Assembly (NCBI GenBank): GCA_050084985.1
Contig: JBITNC010000001.1
Location: forward strand, 39,246,001 to 39,310,000
Direction: 5' to 3'
From: Nageia nagi
Lineage: Eukaryota > Pinophyta
Length of the DNA: 64,000 nt
A model generated the notes under the pieces. The model was not told the origin of the DNA. It did not search any database and was given only the letters and a program-made list of their open reading frames with translations. How positions within the stretch are numbered: position 1 is the first letter of the stretch; every line of letters starts with the position of its first letter. A program made the translations under genes and the position numbers. Of the stretch, positions 21,380-32,689 are shown in pieces.

Positions 21380-22490
21380 CTAGCAAGGATGTGACCTGGT
21401 TACATCCACCATTATTTATTGAAGTGAATACCTTTGGCAATACAGTTAAGAGATCATTGATAGATGGTGGGGAAGCTTTGAATATTACCACCACTCACTT
21501 GCTTTCATAGTTTGATCTGAATTTATTACCTCCAAGAGAAGATACTACCATGAGAGTCAAGGGATTTTATGGTGTTCCATAGAAATGTGCAAGAATCATC
21601 ACACTTCTGATCAAAGTAGGAAATAAGGTACTTTAGACCCTCTTCTACATTACAGATGGAAAACCTTCTTTCAATTTCATTCTTGGAAGACCTTGGATAG
21701 ATGACATGGAAGGAATAGCATCTACTTTGTATAGATATTTTAAGTTTTGTTCTAAAGGAAATGTTTACAAGGTAGAAGTAGATGAGTAGATAGCCAAGCA
21801 ATGTAATTATGTTCTTCATGAGAGATTTGTTCTGTATGATGCGAAAGATGAGGCTATCCTACTTAAGAATGATCATATCTATAGAAAAGCATTACAGAGA
21901 ATTAACATCAAGGATATCAGGTTTGGTTCATACACCATCACAGATGTCAATAACATCAATTCAAAGAGTCTTGGATGGATGGTAAGAGGCTTAGGAAAAG
22001 GATCGTCCATGCTCTTTTGGGCTCCATGAAGATTGTTGATGGTCCTCTTTAGAGGAAATCATGAAGAAAAATAAATGTTGCATCATTCCATATCATGGAT
22101 ATGGTCACGATGGTTAGGATAGTTTTTCATTATTAACGCAAGAAAATGAATAGGTAAGAGATTATAAAAATTGCTTTGTTATTGAATGTGAAATAGATGA
22201 TGAAGATGCAATACATACTATAGACTTGTTTGAGAATGATGATGCTTTCTTAGAATCTATGGGTGCTAGAACTAAATATCCAGCTAGGCATGAAAAGAGG
22301 ACTCATAAACACTATCTAGATGTACATGCTTGCTTTAGTGAATCTATGGAAGATAAAATCAAAGGGTTGGGAGAGTTTCCATTTTCCACACCATCAAAAT
22401 CAAAGATGAATTCATTGAATGAAGAGATAGAGGATGTTACATTAGTTCTCAAAAGACATCGTGACTCTTAACAATGGGTAAGCTCCTTGA
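21380..22490 (+). pseudogene. Protease and linker of the second Tat element
   Basis: The protease reads HPPLFIEVNTFGNTVKRSLI followed by DGGEALNI, with the Asp-Gly-Gly active site common in Tat elements at about 21463-21471, and ends FNFILGRPWIDDM (about 21670-21708). TAG stops lie at Gln-like positions (GVP-stop-KCARII, KVL-stop-TLFYITDG). The downstream linker to RT (21780-22490) contains SLGWMVRGLGKGS, a possible trace of the G-patch seen in the first element, and an acidic tail. Confidence 0.8.
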
Positions 22491-22539
22491 GGAACCTTTT
22501 CAAAATGAGTTGATTAATCTTTTCATGATTATTCTGAAT

Positions 22540-23310
22540 TATTTGCATGGTCATATAAAGATATGCCTAGATTAGATGAAAATTTTATGGTACATAACTT
22601 CATTGTTGAGAAAAGAGCAATTCCTATAAAGCAAAAACTAAGAAAGATACTTTTTTAGTTTTCTTTACTAATCAAGAAGGAAATTGAGAAACTATTAAAA
22701 GTTGGCTTCGTTAGGCCCATTGATTATTTAGAATGGATGGCCAATGTAGTTCTGATGAAAAAGCCTACAAGTGAAATTAGAGTAAGTACTGGTTTCAAAG
22801 ATATCAATAAAGCATGTTCAAAAGATGATTTCTCGCTACCCAACATAGATATGATCATTGATAGTTTGGCAAGTTATGAGATTTTATCATTTATGGATGG
22901 ATTTTTATGGATATAATCAAATCAAAATCAAGGAAAGTGATCAGCATAAAATATCCTTTAGAACTCCTTAAGGCAAATTTTACTACAAGGTAATGCTATT
23001 TGGTTTTAAGAATGTAGGGGCCACATATCAAAGAGCAATGATAGCCATGTTCCATGACTTCATTCATAAAATAGTAGAGGTATATGTAGATGATATCTTG
23101 ATAAAATCAAAAATAAAGAAGTCCATGTCAAGGATGTAAAAATAGCATTTGAAAGGATGAAATAGGACAAGTTAAGAATCAAGCCTCAAAAAAGTGTATT
23201 TGGGGTATCATCAAGAAAACTCTTGGGGCACATTGTCTCTAGGAAGGGGTTTGATATGGATCCAAAGAAGATTAAGGCTATTAAAAAAATGTCTCCTCCT
23301 ATGAATCTCA
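22540..23310 (+). pseudogene. Reverse transcriptase of the second Tat element
   Basis: The domain opens with WSYKDMPRLDENFMVHNF and GFVRPIDYLEWMANVVLMKK, then IRVSTGFKDINKACSKDDF, where the family's R-x-C-x-D-x-x-DLN has become R-V-S-T-G-F-K-D-I-N, so the conserved Cys and Asp are gone. After frameshifts near 22905 and 23100 the catalytic box VYVDDILIKSK is still readable (YVDD at 23083-23094). The end is LLGHIVSRKGFDMDPKKIKAI. It is broken by stops and at least two frameshifts. Confidence 0.9.
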
Positions 23311-23900
23311 AGAAATTGAGAGGCCTCCAAGGTAAGACTCAAGCTATTAGAAGATTCATTTATCAATTAACAAATAAGATAGCTCCTATGTCTCATTTAC
23401 TTAAGAAAGAAGTTGAGTTTAAATGGGATGTTAAGTGTCAAGAAGCAATTGATAGAATAAAAGACTATTTGCTACATCCATCGGTTTTAGCCCCATATAG
23501 GCATGGAGAACCTCTTTGGCTCTATGTCTTGAATACAAACATGCATTTGGGGTAATGTTGGAAAAGAAGGAAGAAGATGATAAAGAGAGAGTAGTCTATT
23601 TTATTAGCAGAACATTGAAAGAATATGAAAACAAGTACACACCCATTGAAAAGTTATGTCAATGTATAGTGTTTGATACTAAGAGGTTGAGGCATTATAT
23701 GATCAATAGCACAACACATGTACTTACTCAGGCAGACCCATTAAGATATCTGATGTCAAAACCATGCCTCAATGGAAGGTCAACAAAATGGATCATGCTA
23801 CTTTAGAAGCTTGATCTCAAGTTTGTGAAATAAAAATCAATTAAAAGGTAGGTAATTGTAGATTTTGTTACATAGTTTCCCACAGAAGATAATATAAAAC
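23311..23900 (+). pseudogene. RNase H of the second Tat element
   Basis: It follows RT with LRGLQGKTQAIRRFIYQLTN and FKWDVKCQEAIDRIKDYL. After a frameshift around 23520-23550 come GVMLEKKEEDDKERVVYFIS, RTLKEYENKYTPIEKLC and TKRLRHYM. The string LYVLNTNMHLG replaces the usual LYLA-x-x-x-A-x-GxVL. The end is marked by KWIMLLQKLDLKFV-like sequence with a TAG at the Gln position. Confidence 0.85.
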
Positions 23901-24033
23901 TCAGAGAAGAATTTTAGGATGAATGTGCTTTGGTAGAAATCATAGTACGCACAAAAGGGGACCACCTATGGCCTTCATTTGAAGATAACAAGATCATTCG
24001 TATTCCTTTTTTAGAGGTTTCAAAACTCTAGAA

Positions 24034-24410
24034 AATGTATTTTGATGGATCACGATGTATGTGAGGTTCAGGAGTAGGAATAGCATTGATATCACCTCAG
24101 AATGATGTTATTCTTATGTTGTACAAACTATCATTTGAATGTACTAACAATATGGTAGAATATGAAGCTCTCATATTAGGATTGAAAGCAGCTATAGATA
24201 TTGGTGTTACGCATTTGCATATTTATGGGGATGCACAATTGATAGTGAATCAAGTCAATGAGATATACAACACCAAGGATGAGAAACTTATTCCATATAA
24301 ATTCCTTATTGCAAAACTCCTTGCTTTCTTTGAAGAGTACCAATTTCCAAGGAACAATAATAGGTTGGCAGATGTAATGGCAAGTGCAACTTCACTTATA
24401 CCAATTGAGA
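24034..24410 (+). pseudogene. Archaeal-type RNase H of the second Tat element
   Basis: The strings MYFDGS (about 24035-24052), GVGIALISPQND, CTNNMVEYEALILGLKAA, LHIYGDAQLIVNQVNEIY and NNRLADVMASATSL follow in the family order. The four acidic residues (FDGS, VEYEAL, YGDAQL, RLADVM) are all present. One TGA near 24061 interrupts the start, followed by a long open stretch through the integrase N-terminus. Confidence 0.9.
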
Positions 24411-25765
24411 TAAAAGGTAGGGAGACTACTTTCACTATCAAGAACTTGGTAACTCCATCAATTGCTGAGGAGGACTTGAAAATGGTTTGTGTTGCTCAAA
24501 AGGTTGGTTATGAGGTAAGTCCTTGGTACCAACACATATTCAAATATTTGAGGGATAACTTTATTGATGCCACACTCAATAAGAGAGAACAGATTAAAAT
24601 GAAAAGGCTTACTACAAAATATCTCATTATTGGTGATGTACTTTATAAAAGATCATTTAATGGTATTCTATTGAGATGTCTTCATGATGAGGAGATTAGA
24701 ATAGCATTAGAGCATGCTCATGGAGGGGCATGTGGAGGTCATTTCAATGGGAGATTAGTTTATGGCAAGTTGATTAGGATGGGTTATTAATGGCCCACCA
24801 TGGAGCATGATTATTGTGAGCATGTCAAGAAGTATGAGCAATGTCAAAAGCATGCATACTTAGAATTAACACCTACTCAAGAGTTGAACTATGTCACATC
24901 ACCATGGCCTTTCTCAATGTGGGCTTTGGATTTCATGGGTGTTATCAATCCTCCATATAGTGAGGGGCACAAGTTTATCTTGGTTGCCATCAAATACTAC
25001 ACTAAATGGGTTGAGGCAATTCCTTTGAAAATAGCTATACAAAAACATTTTATCAATTTCATCAAGGAATATATCATTTGTAGATTTAGCATCCTCAAAG
25101 GTTAATCATGGACAATGGTGCAAATTTTACAAGAAAAAATATCAAAGAATTTTGTAAAAAGATGAAGGTTGAATAGAGATTCTCTTTAGTTTACTATCCC
25201 CAAGGAAATGGATAAATTAAAGCAAAAAACAAAATAATCAAGAAAATATTGGCAAAAACTATCAAAAATAATGGTAGGGATTGGCATGATCAATTACCAT
25301 ATGCTCTATGGGCATATAGAACAAGTGAAAGAATAGCAACAAGTGTTAATCCATAGTCCCTTATGTATGGTGATGAAGCAGTCATTCTGCTTGAAATTGA
25401 GATCCCTTCTTTGAGAATTGCACTCAAATATATCATGAAAGAACCACAATAATGGGAAGCAAGGTTAAATCAGCTAGAGGTATTAGATGAGAAAAGAATT
25501 AATGCACTAAAGCATATTAGAACATATTAGCAAAGAATAAAGAGGGCCTATGGAAAGAAAATGGTGCCCAAATCATTTGAGGTTGGGGATATGGTTCTCC
25601 AAGAGAACATTTCTAACACTACAGCAAAGGATGAACTTAAAGGAAAGTTTGAGCCAAATTGGGTTGGCCCATACATCATTACAAAGGTTTTCAGTAGAGG
25701 TGCATATAGATTATCTACATTGGATGGGGAGGTTCTCAAAAATCCATCAATGCTAGGCACCTAAA
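24411..25765 (+). pseudogene. Integrase of the second Tat element
   Basis: The N-terminal zinc module spans about 24690-24855 (HAHGGACGGHFNG, CEHVKKYEQCQKH; the first Cys of the last C-x2-C is replaced by Tyr). The core has WALDFMGVINPP (first Asp, about 24920) and, after a frameshift near 25100, IMDNGANF (second Asp). The third catalytic position reads QGNG-stop-IKAKNK: the Gln is a stop and the Glu is Lys, so the triad is lost (about 25200-25230). The C-terminal GPY/F module NWVGPYIITKVFSRGAYRL is at about 25660-25720. I see no chromodomain. Confidence 0.9.
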
Positions 25766-26634
25766 GATGTATCACATCTAAGAGGCTTATGGGTCACCTT
25801 ATGCATTTATTTCCATAAAAATGTTACTATAGGAATAAGCATGTGAATAGATGACACAAATTCAAAATAGAAGATCATTTCAATGTCAGAAGAGGAGTGC
25901 TAGTGCTCATGTTTAGCAAGAAAGGACCACCCATGGTCCTATTTCATAGTCAAAAATAGCAAAAATAAAAATCATCAGATACCCTTTGGTGTGAAGTTTC
26001 AACTCCTAGATCATAAATTTGCATGCCTCTTGATAGAGTCTTAGCTCTTATATTATCATTATAGTTTCATGCCCCTTGGTAAAGTCTTAGCTCCACCCCT
26101 CATTACAATATTCCTCTTAGTGTAGAGTTTTAGCTCTCATACTCATTACAATATAGCTCTTGGCAAAGTCTCAGCTCCTAGTTTTATTAGTATGCCTCTC
26201 GGTAGGAAGTCCAGCTTCCACAAGATAAATGGATAGAACCAGTAGTGACATGAGATGTTTATACTCCACATATCAAAATATATCAAAAATATAAGTAATT
26301 ATCATCAATTACCTATTGGTAGATGCTTATGGACCCTAGAACTCTTTCTTTTGCATATCATCATTAAAGCTCATGGAACACATCAACATCAACTAGGGGC
26401 AACATGGTGGATGTCATATGAGGGGGTTTTCTTAAACTCATATCTTTTGTCAATAAGTTGTTCATGTTTCTTATATCTCTATCATAGTTCAATATCAAAA
26501 TATACTAATTAGTGTTGGTATTATGCTTGTCAATACTTATCAATATTCAATTACTATGACATCTTGGTTGTACTTTGAATGAAAAATCTCAATGCACCTA
26601 GTGATTTTCAATTTCTCATCCAAAGTGGGGTGTA
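25766..26634 (+). other. 3' untranslated region and polypurine tract of the second Tat element
   Basis: Non-coding, about 870 bases between integrase and 3' LTR. It contains the 43-bp tandem repeat described separately. It ends in CAAAGTGGGGTGTA (26621-26634) directly before the LTR, a purine-rich tract suitable for priming plus-strand synthesis. Confidence 0.75.
25981..26219. repeat. Six-unit tandem repeat of about 43 bp in the 3' leader
   Basis: Related units start near 25981, 26024, 26071, 26112, 26155 and 26194 (spacings 43, 46, 41, 43, 39). Each opens with a GCCTCTTGGTA-AAGTCTTAGCTCC-like core (split here for length). Variable tandem repeats in this region are a known feature of Tat/Ogre elements and can seed satellite DNA. 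Confidence 0.85.
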
Positions 26635-27411
26635 TGTTATCATATAAAATTGATTTATGCATTTAAATTAATACATTAGGAAATATGTTCCCATGCTTAT
26701 ACACACCTAGTTCATGAATATTAATGTTATCTTGGATATGGTCAATATATATCATCGACTTACTATATTCTTGTTTATATAGGTACACATCGACCTAAGG
26801 AGTAGGTAATATTATTATCTATATAAATAGGGATCTAATAGTAAGTCCACATCAAGGAGATACATGATCCCATATCTGTTCTTGATGATGGAAATCTTTT
26901 AGGTGTCTCTTGACACTGCCATTCAAGGTTGGGTTTATTTGCTTCCTTATGCAAGCATCCTGATAATTCTTAGTTTATTTGAGTATTAAACTGTGATCAT
27001 CAAGAGTTCATGTGGAGGCATAGAGTCAATTTGAAATGGACTATAGTCTAATGAAGATCGTTGACACTCCCTTGTAGATGAAACAGACCATCGATGCTCT
27101 TTTTGAGCATGAAATAGACCATCTGCAACCCTCTCTTTGGATCACCTTGCTCTAGGACTTCGAGTGTAGACTCTATTAGTTATTGAGGCTTCATCACTAT
27201 CTTCTATTCATCAATATCAGGTACATTCCATGAGGTAAGTATACAAACTTAGTCTTGTTTGGTGATGTCATTTTGATTCTAGTTATTCATTATCTTCTAT
27301 ATCAGTTTTTCTTGTTATAAATTGCTATCCATTAGCTCAAAATTTACAAATATCCTTCAATATTATAGGTATTAATTTATTTGCATTCTCAAATATTTTT
27401 ATTTGTAAATA
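26635..27411 (+). repeat. Right (3') LTR of the second Tat element
   Basis: It starts TGTTATCAT and ends TGTAAATA (decayed CA). It aligns with 19070-19846 at equal length, with scattered, mostly transition differences. Confidence 0.95.
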
Positions 27412-27416
27412 ATATA
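27412..27416. repeat. Target-site duplication ATATA, right copy
   Basis: This exact repeat of 19065-19069 directly follows the right LTR. Confidence 0.88.
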
Positions 27417-28585
27417 CATAAAATGGATTTTCTAAAATGGCCATAGACACTTTTAAGCAAATGTAAGGGTCAGATGTAAAGCCAAACTTTGTAACCCTTG
27501 CTAGCATTCTTCCAACATGTGCCACCATAGGAGCTCTTGAAGAAGGTATGAACATCCATCACAAAGTAGTTGAAAATGGTTTTTAATCACATGTTGTGGT
27601 TGTGAGTTTTCTAATATACATGTATGCAAAATGTGGAAGAATACACAACGCCTAAGAATTATTTGACAAGATACATGATGCAAACATAATTTCGTAGACT
27701 GCAATGATTGGAGGATATGCAATTCATGTCTATAACAAGGATTCTTTTAAACTCTTTGGTCTAATGAAGAAATTGGGAACCAACCATAACAATATAATCT
27801 TTGTATGTGTTCAACTTGCATGCAACCATGCAAGTCTAGTGTATGGGCTATAAATACTTTAATAGCATGAGTGGCTCTTATTGTATTATTCCTAAGATGA
27901 ATCATTATATATACATTGTTGACCTTCTTGTTCATGCAAGCTATCTTCAGGAAGCTTTGAACTTCACTATCAAGATGCCCATAAAACCTAACTTGAGTGT
28001 GTGGATGTGTCTTCTTGATGCTTATAGATAAAAAAGAATATAAGAATAGGGTAATTTGTGTCAATAATCCTTTTTTTATTAGAGCCTAAAAATGTTTCAT
28101 CCTGTGTTCTTCTTTCAAATATTTATGTTAAATTTGGTAGGTGGGATGATGTTCAAAGAGTAAGGACATTGATGAAAGATAGCAAAATCAAGAAGACACT
28201 TGGATGTAGCTAAATTGAAGTTGACAAAAGGGTACATGCTTTTCTTATAGGAGATAGATCACACCCACAAACACATAATATCTATGGAAACTTGGAGAAA
28301 TTATCGAGTGAGATGAAGGTAATGGGGTGTATTCCAAATACAATACCTACATTATGTGATGTAGAGGCTAATGATAAAGAGTTGCTTCTCTACTAGCATA
28401 AACAAAAGTTGGCTATTGCATTCAAGTTGTTAAAGAATCCCCATGGAATTGATATTATATTTGTGAAGAACTTTCTAGTATGCAACAACTGCCATACTAC
28501 AACCAAGTTTATCTCCAAGATTGTTGTAAGGGATATATGCCATCATTTCAAACATGGAGACTCTTCTTGTGGAGATTATTGGTGA
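27417..28585 (+). pseudogene. PPR pseudogene B, 3' part, with E and DYW domains
   Basis: The sequence takes up the PPR frame exactly where 19069 left it: NGFSKMAIDTFKQM, VKPNFVTLASILPTC, IGALEEGMNIHHKVVENGF, MYAKCGRIHNA, ANIIS-stop-TAMIGGYAIH, ACNHASLV, IIPKMNHYIYIVDLL, EALNFTIKMPIKPNLSVWMC (PPR repeats running into the E domain). The DYW end follows, with CHTTTKFISKIVVRDICHHF and HGDSSCGDYW, then TGA at 28583. DYW proteins are the deaminase-type editing factors of plant organelles. Stops, often where Gln or Trp is expected, and frameshifts show that it is dead. Confidence 0.9.
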
Positions 28586-29481
28586 TGCAAAGTAATACAA
28601 TATCTAAAGAGCCTTGCACAATGACATGTTGCATGCTTTCAGGTAGAAAGGAAAACATGTTTCATTTCATTTTTTCAAAAATTGTTATTAAATATCTATA
28701 CAAATAGACAATGTTATTGATTGCTAATATCATATTTTCAAGTGAATGTAACTGCTTATATATAATGATGCAGTATTGGTGAAAGCATTTTTTTAATACA
28801 ACATATTCATGGTATTAAAATATCTTTTAGGAATCATTTACAATTTTAGAGTGAAGAGCTAGATAATGAGGTGCAAAAATTGCAAATATGAAAGGAGAAA
28901 TACTTGAAGGAGGTAAAAAACACTTGACAAATAATAAATGTTAGAGAAGGGCTTCCAAGCAACCTAGTACTTTGATATGAAGAGAGTAAAGCAACTATAA
29001 ATTATACTTTGCTCTTGCCTTTTATCATTTTGTGTATTCATTTTGTTTGGAATCATTCTCTTATTTTTCACCTATGTTTACATCAGCCATATGGGCCCAA
29101 ATTCTATGTAGTAATTTATTTATAGATTGATGCAAATTTTTCTCTATCCATGGATAAAAATACTAAGAATTATTTGGGTGGAATCAGACCATGTTTTGTA
29201 TATTTAACTACTTAAAATTAAGTCTAGATTTGATTATTTTAATTCTTTAGTGATAGAAGTAAAAATTTTGGTATATAAGGCTTTCAAAGATCCATTTTAT
29301 TATATAATTCATGTAAAATATGAGTTTCTTATTTAAAAATCATGATATTTATAAATGAAAAATAATTAATATATTTCAAGTAACGATTATATATTTGTAA
29401 TAAGGATTCAACATGAACATTGCTCTATTAAAGGACCAACATATTTTTTTGTAGGACACACAACATAAATGAGTTTTTTTA
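28586..29481. other. Non-coding flank of the PPR-DYW locus, repeated downstream
   Basis: AT-rich and without genes. Stretches such as CTTTGCTCTT...TTATCATTTTGT (about 29009-29033), the Gly-rich run around 29170 (TTGGGTGGAATCAGACC) and the block ending TTATATAATTCATG (about 29298-29311) recur at 30280-30530, 30830-31140, 31760-31960 and 32255-32340. The flank has therefore been duplicated along with the PPR fragments. Confidence 0.7.
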
Positions 29482-29825
29482 TAGAAGTTTATGCCTCATC
29501 AAAATGTAGTTTCATAGACTAAAATGATTGTATGATATGCACAAAATAGTTTTTCTAAAAAGCCTTTAGACACTTATAAGCATATGTAATTATCAGGTGT
29601 AAAGCCAAAATCTACAACCTTTGCCAACATTCTTTTAGCATGTGCCACCATGGGAGCTCTAGAAGAAGGTATGGACATCCATCAAAAATTAGTTGAAAAT
29701 GGTTTTGCATTGAATATTGTGAGTGCAATGATAGACATGTATGCAAAATGTGGAAGAATGCATGAGGCGCAAGAATCATTTGATAAGATGCATGATGCAA
29801 ACATAGTTTCATTAACTAAAAATTA
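29482..29825 (+). pseudogene. PPR fragment C
   Basis: The frame, with stops, reads MPHQNVVS, stop, TKMIV, stop, YAQNSFSKKPLDTYKHM, then an open part GVKPKSTTFANILLACATMG, ALEEGMDIHQKLVENGF, MIDMYAKCGRMHEAQESF and KMHDANIVS. This covers about three PPR motifs. It is the copy with the best preserved reading frame in the array (open 29650-29856), and it parallels 27420-27690 of copy B. Confidence 0.85.
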
Positions 29826-30009
29826 TTTTTCATATTTGATTATTGAAATTCTTTAGTGATTTAAGTAAAATTCTGACCTATAAGGTTTTCAAAAATGACA
29901 TAATCCTATAAGGTTTTCAAAAATGACATAATGCATACTTTCAAGTAGAAAGGAAACTATGTTTCTTTTCAATTGTTCAAAAAAGTGTTGTTATTAAAAA
30001 TTCATAGTA

Positions 30010-30120
30010 ATAGGGGAATTTGTGGCAACAATCCTTTTTTTTTTTAGCCTAAATATGCTCCATGTTATCTTCTTCTTTCAAATATTTATGTTGAAGTGGG
30101 CAGTTGGGATGATGTTGAAG
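30010..30120 (+). pseudogene. PPR fragment D (E-domain piece)
   Basis: A short stretch encodes EPKYAPCYLLLSNIYVEVGS and WDDVE, matching the E-domain string LEPENAGxYVLLSNIYAxxGxWDDV of plant PPR proteins. It is abutted by non-coding flank sequence on both sides. Confidence 0.75.
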
Positions 30121-30547
30121 TTTCATTTTTTCAAAAAGTGTTATAATTTAATATTTATACAAATAAACAATATTGTTGGTTTCCAACATCATATAGTTAA
30201 GTGAATGTAAGTGCCTATCTATATTGATGTGGTATTTTTGAAAGCCTTGTTTTTAATACTATGAAATCATGGTATTGTACTATTTTTTAGGAATCTTGCA
30301 TAATTAAAGAGTGAAGAGATGTAGGAGGTGTAATAATTGCAAAGATGAAAGAAATACTTGAAGGAAATAGATAGTAATCAATGAATAGTAAATGTTGGAA
30401 AAGCACTTTTAAGTAACCCAATACTTTGGTATGAAAAGAGCATAGAAACTTTTAATTCTACTTTGCTCTTTCATTTATCATTTTGTATAGTAATTTTATT
30501 TGGATTTATCCTATTATCTTGTGCTTATATTTGCATCGACCAACTAA

Positions 30548-30830
30548 GCCAAAATGCCCATAAAACCTAAATTGGATGTCTGTATGTGTCTGCTTGGTAC
30601 TTTTTAATTGCATAAAAATATAGGAATAGGGGAATTTGTGAAAACAATCATTTTTTGTTGAAGATTAAATATGCTCCATATTATATTCTTTTAAATATTT
30701 ATGCTAAAGTGGGAAATTGGGATGTTTTTCAAAGAGTAAGGACATTAATGAAAGATAGACAATCAACAAGACACTTGGATCTAGTTGGATTGAACTTGAT
30801 AAAAGGTTATATGCTTTTCTTGTAGTTTAC
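30548..30830 (+). pseudogene. PPR fragment E (last repeat plus E domain)
   Basis: Readable pieces are MPIKPKLDVCMCLLGTF, HKNIGIGEF, the E-domain string around YAPYYIL with NIYAKVGNWD, and VRTLMKDR. They parallel 27970-28230 of copy B. The frame is broken by stops and small indels. Confidence 0.75.
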
Positions 30831-31203
30831 TCTTTCCTTTATCATTTTGTTTAGTCATTTTATTTAGAATCATTTTATTATCTTATCCTATGTTTGCATC
30901 AATCATCTGGGCCCAAATTTGATGTAGTAATCTTTTTATAGGTTGATGTAATTTTTGCACTACCCATGGATAACCATATCAAGAATTTTTTTGGGTGTAA
31001 TTGGACCAAGTTTTGTATATCTAAGTACTAAAAAATATTATCCAGATTTGATTATTGGAATTCTTTAGTGATAGAAGTCAAAATTCTGGCCTATAAGGAT
31101 TTCAAAAATTAATTTTATTATATAATTCATGTGAATTTGGTTTTCTTGCTAGGCACATAACATAAATAATTTTTTTATAGAAAAAGTAATGACATGTTTC
31201 TAG

Positions 31204-31290
31204 GTTATTGTTGCAAGGAATATTGTTGTGAGGGATGCAAATTGATTTCATCATTTCAAACATGGAGAATGTTCTTTTGGATATTATTAC
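31204..31290 (+). pseudogene. PPR fragment F (DYW C-terminus)
   Basis: The sequence encodes VIVARNIVVRDAN, a TGA where Arg is expected, then FHHFKHGECSFGYYY. The family ends IVVRDANRFHHFKxGxCSCGDYW, so this is an isolated DYW tail. Cys and Asp-Tyr-Trp have changed to Phe and Tyr-Tyr-Tyr. Confidence 0.8.
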
Positions 31291-31962
31291 ATTACTCAAT
31301 GGATGCTTTTCTTCTTCTCAAGAATTTTTTCAGGTTAATACATTCCAGTTATATTACATTTAGTTTCTTATTATGTTATAGTAGATGACATCATTTGATT
31401 GTATTTTTGTTTTGCTATTTGGTTTAGTGTGCTTCAAGTATTTTCAATGTGTTATTACTATATTTTAGGGAAAGTTGAAGGTAAGAAGTAACTTTTCCTC
31501 CATATAAAAAGATTAGTGTTTACTTCATATAGTCAATCTTGAGTAAGGTAATGTTTTTTGTGCTAAAAATGTGTTTTGTAGGTTGAAATAGGTGTATTTT
31601 TCCCATTGATCATCTTGTGATCCCTTGATAGCTTAGATAGTCCACTTCATAAAAATACATGTATTCTAAGGTTAGCTTTCTAGATCTTAGCACTTATGTA
31701 TTCCCTTTGAAAAGTACAATCCAAGGTTCACACTTGAAATCCTATACAATTGTAAAGTGATGCAAATCATGCATTGTCCATGTATACCCATAGCAAGAAT
31801 ATTTTGGGTGGAATTAGACCATGTTTTGTATATTCAACTACTAAAAATTATTACCCATATTTGATTATTGGAATTGTTTAATAATAGAAGTGAAAATTCT
31901 AATCTCTAAGGCTTTCAAATATCAATTATATTATATAATTCATGTAAATTTGATTTTTTATG

Positions 31963-32258
31963 TAGGCTATCTTGAGGAAGCTTTGATTTTCATTGCCAAG
32001 ATGTCCATAAAGCTTGAATTGGATGTGTGAATATGTCTGCTTGGTGCTTGTAGATCATATAAGAATGTAAGAATATGGGAATTTATGGTAACAATCATTT
32101 TTTTGTTAGAGCCTAAATATGCTCCATCTTATGTTCTTTTTAATGATTATGTTGAATTGGATAGTTGGGATGATGTTCCAAGAGTAAAAACATTGATGAA
32201 AGATAAAGGAATCAATAAGACACCTCAATGTAGTTGGATTGATTATTTTCTAGATTTG
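31963..32258 (+). pseudogene. PPR fragment G (last repeat plus E domain)
   Basis: It reads GYLEEALIFIAKMSIKLELD, ICLLGACRSYKNV, then an open part EPKYAPSYVLFNDYVELDSW, DDVPRVKTLMKDKGINKTPQ and CSWID. This is the E-domain region ending in the CSWI string that normally leads to the DYW domain, which is absent here. Confidence 0.85.
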
Positions 32259-32689
32259 ATTATTGAAATTTCTTAATTATAGAATTGATTGATATTTAAG
32301 GCTTCCAAAAATCCATTTTATTATATAATTCATGTAAACTTGGTTTTATTTGATGTTTTCAAATAATGTTATTAAATAATTGTACACATAGATAATGTTG
32401 TTGATTGTTGATATCATACTATCAAATAAATGTAATTACCTATATATAATGATCCAATATTTATGAAAGCTTTATTTTTAATACTTAATCATTGTATTGA
32501 ACTATTTATCAGTAATCATGTATAACTATATGTAGCATTTCTCCTTTCATGTGATTTTTACATCTCTCTCTCCATCTCTTCACTCTATAATTATATATGA
32601 TTCCTGAAAAATAGTTCAATATAATGATTTTATAGTATTTGAGGCTTTTTATATATATATTTTTAAAATAGTAAAGTTTTGAGGTAGTT

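Larger units (their letters stand above)
19070..27411 (+). mobile_element. Second Tat-lineage LTR retrotransposon, complete structure, decayed
   Basis: Two LTRs of equal length (777 bp: 19070-19846 and 26635-27411) enclose 6.8 kb. Inside are gag, protease, RT, RNase H, archaeal-type RNase H, integrase and a 3' untranslated region with tandem repeats. A perfect ATATA target duplication flanks the element. A polypurine tract precedes the right LTR, which sets the + direction. Stops and frameshifts are spread through all frames. The domain order and second RNase H place it in the Tat lineage, like the element at 1-8403, but its LTR and extra regions differ and it has no counterpart of the post-integrase frame at 7160-8403. 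Confidence 0.94.
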
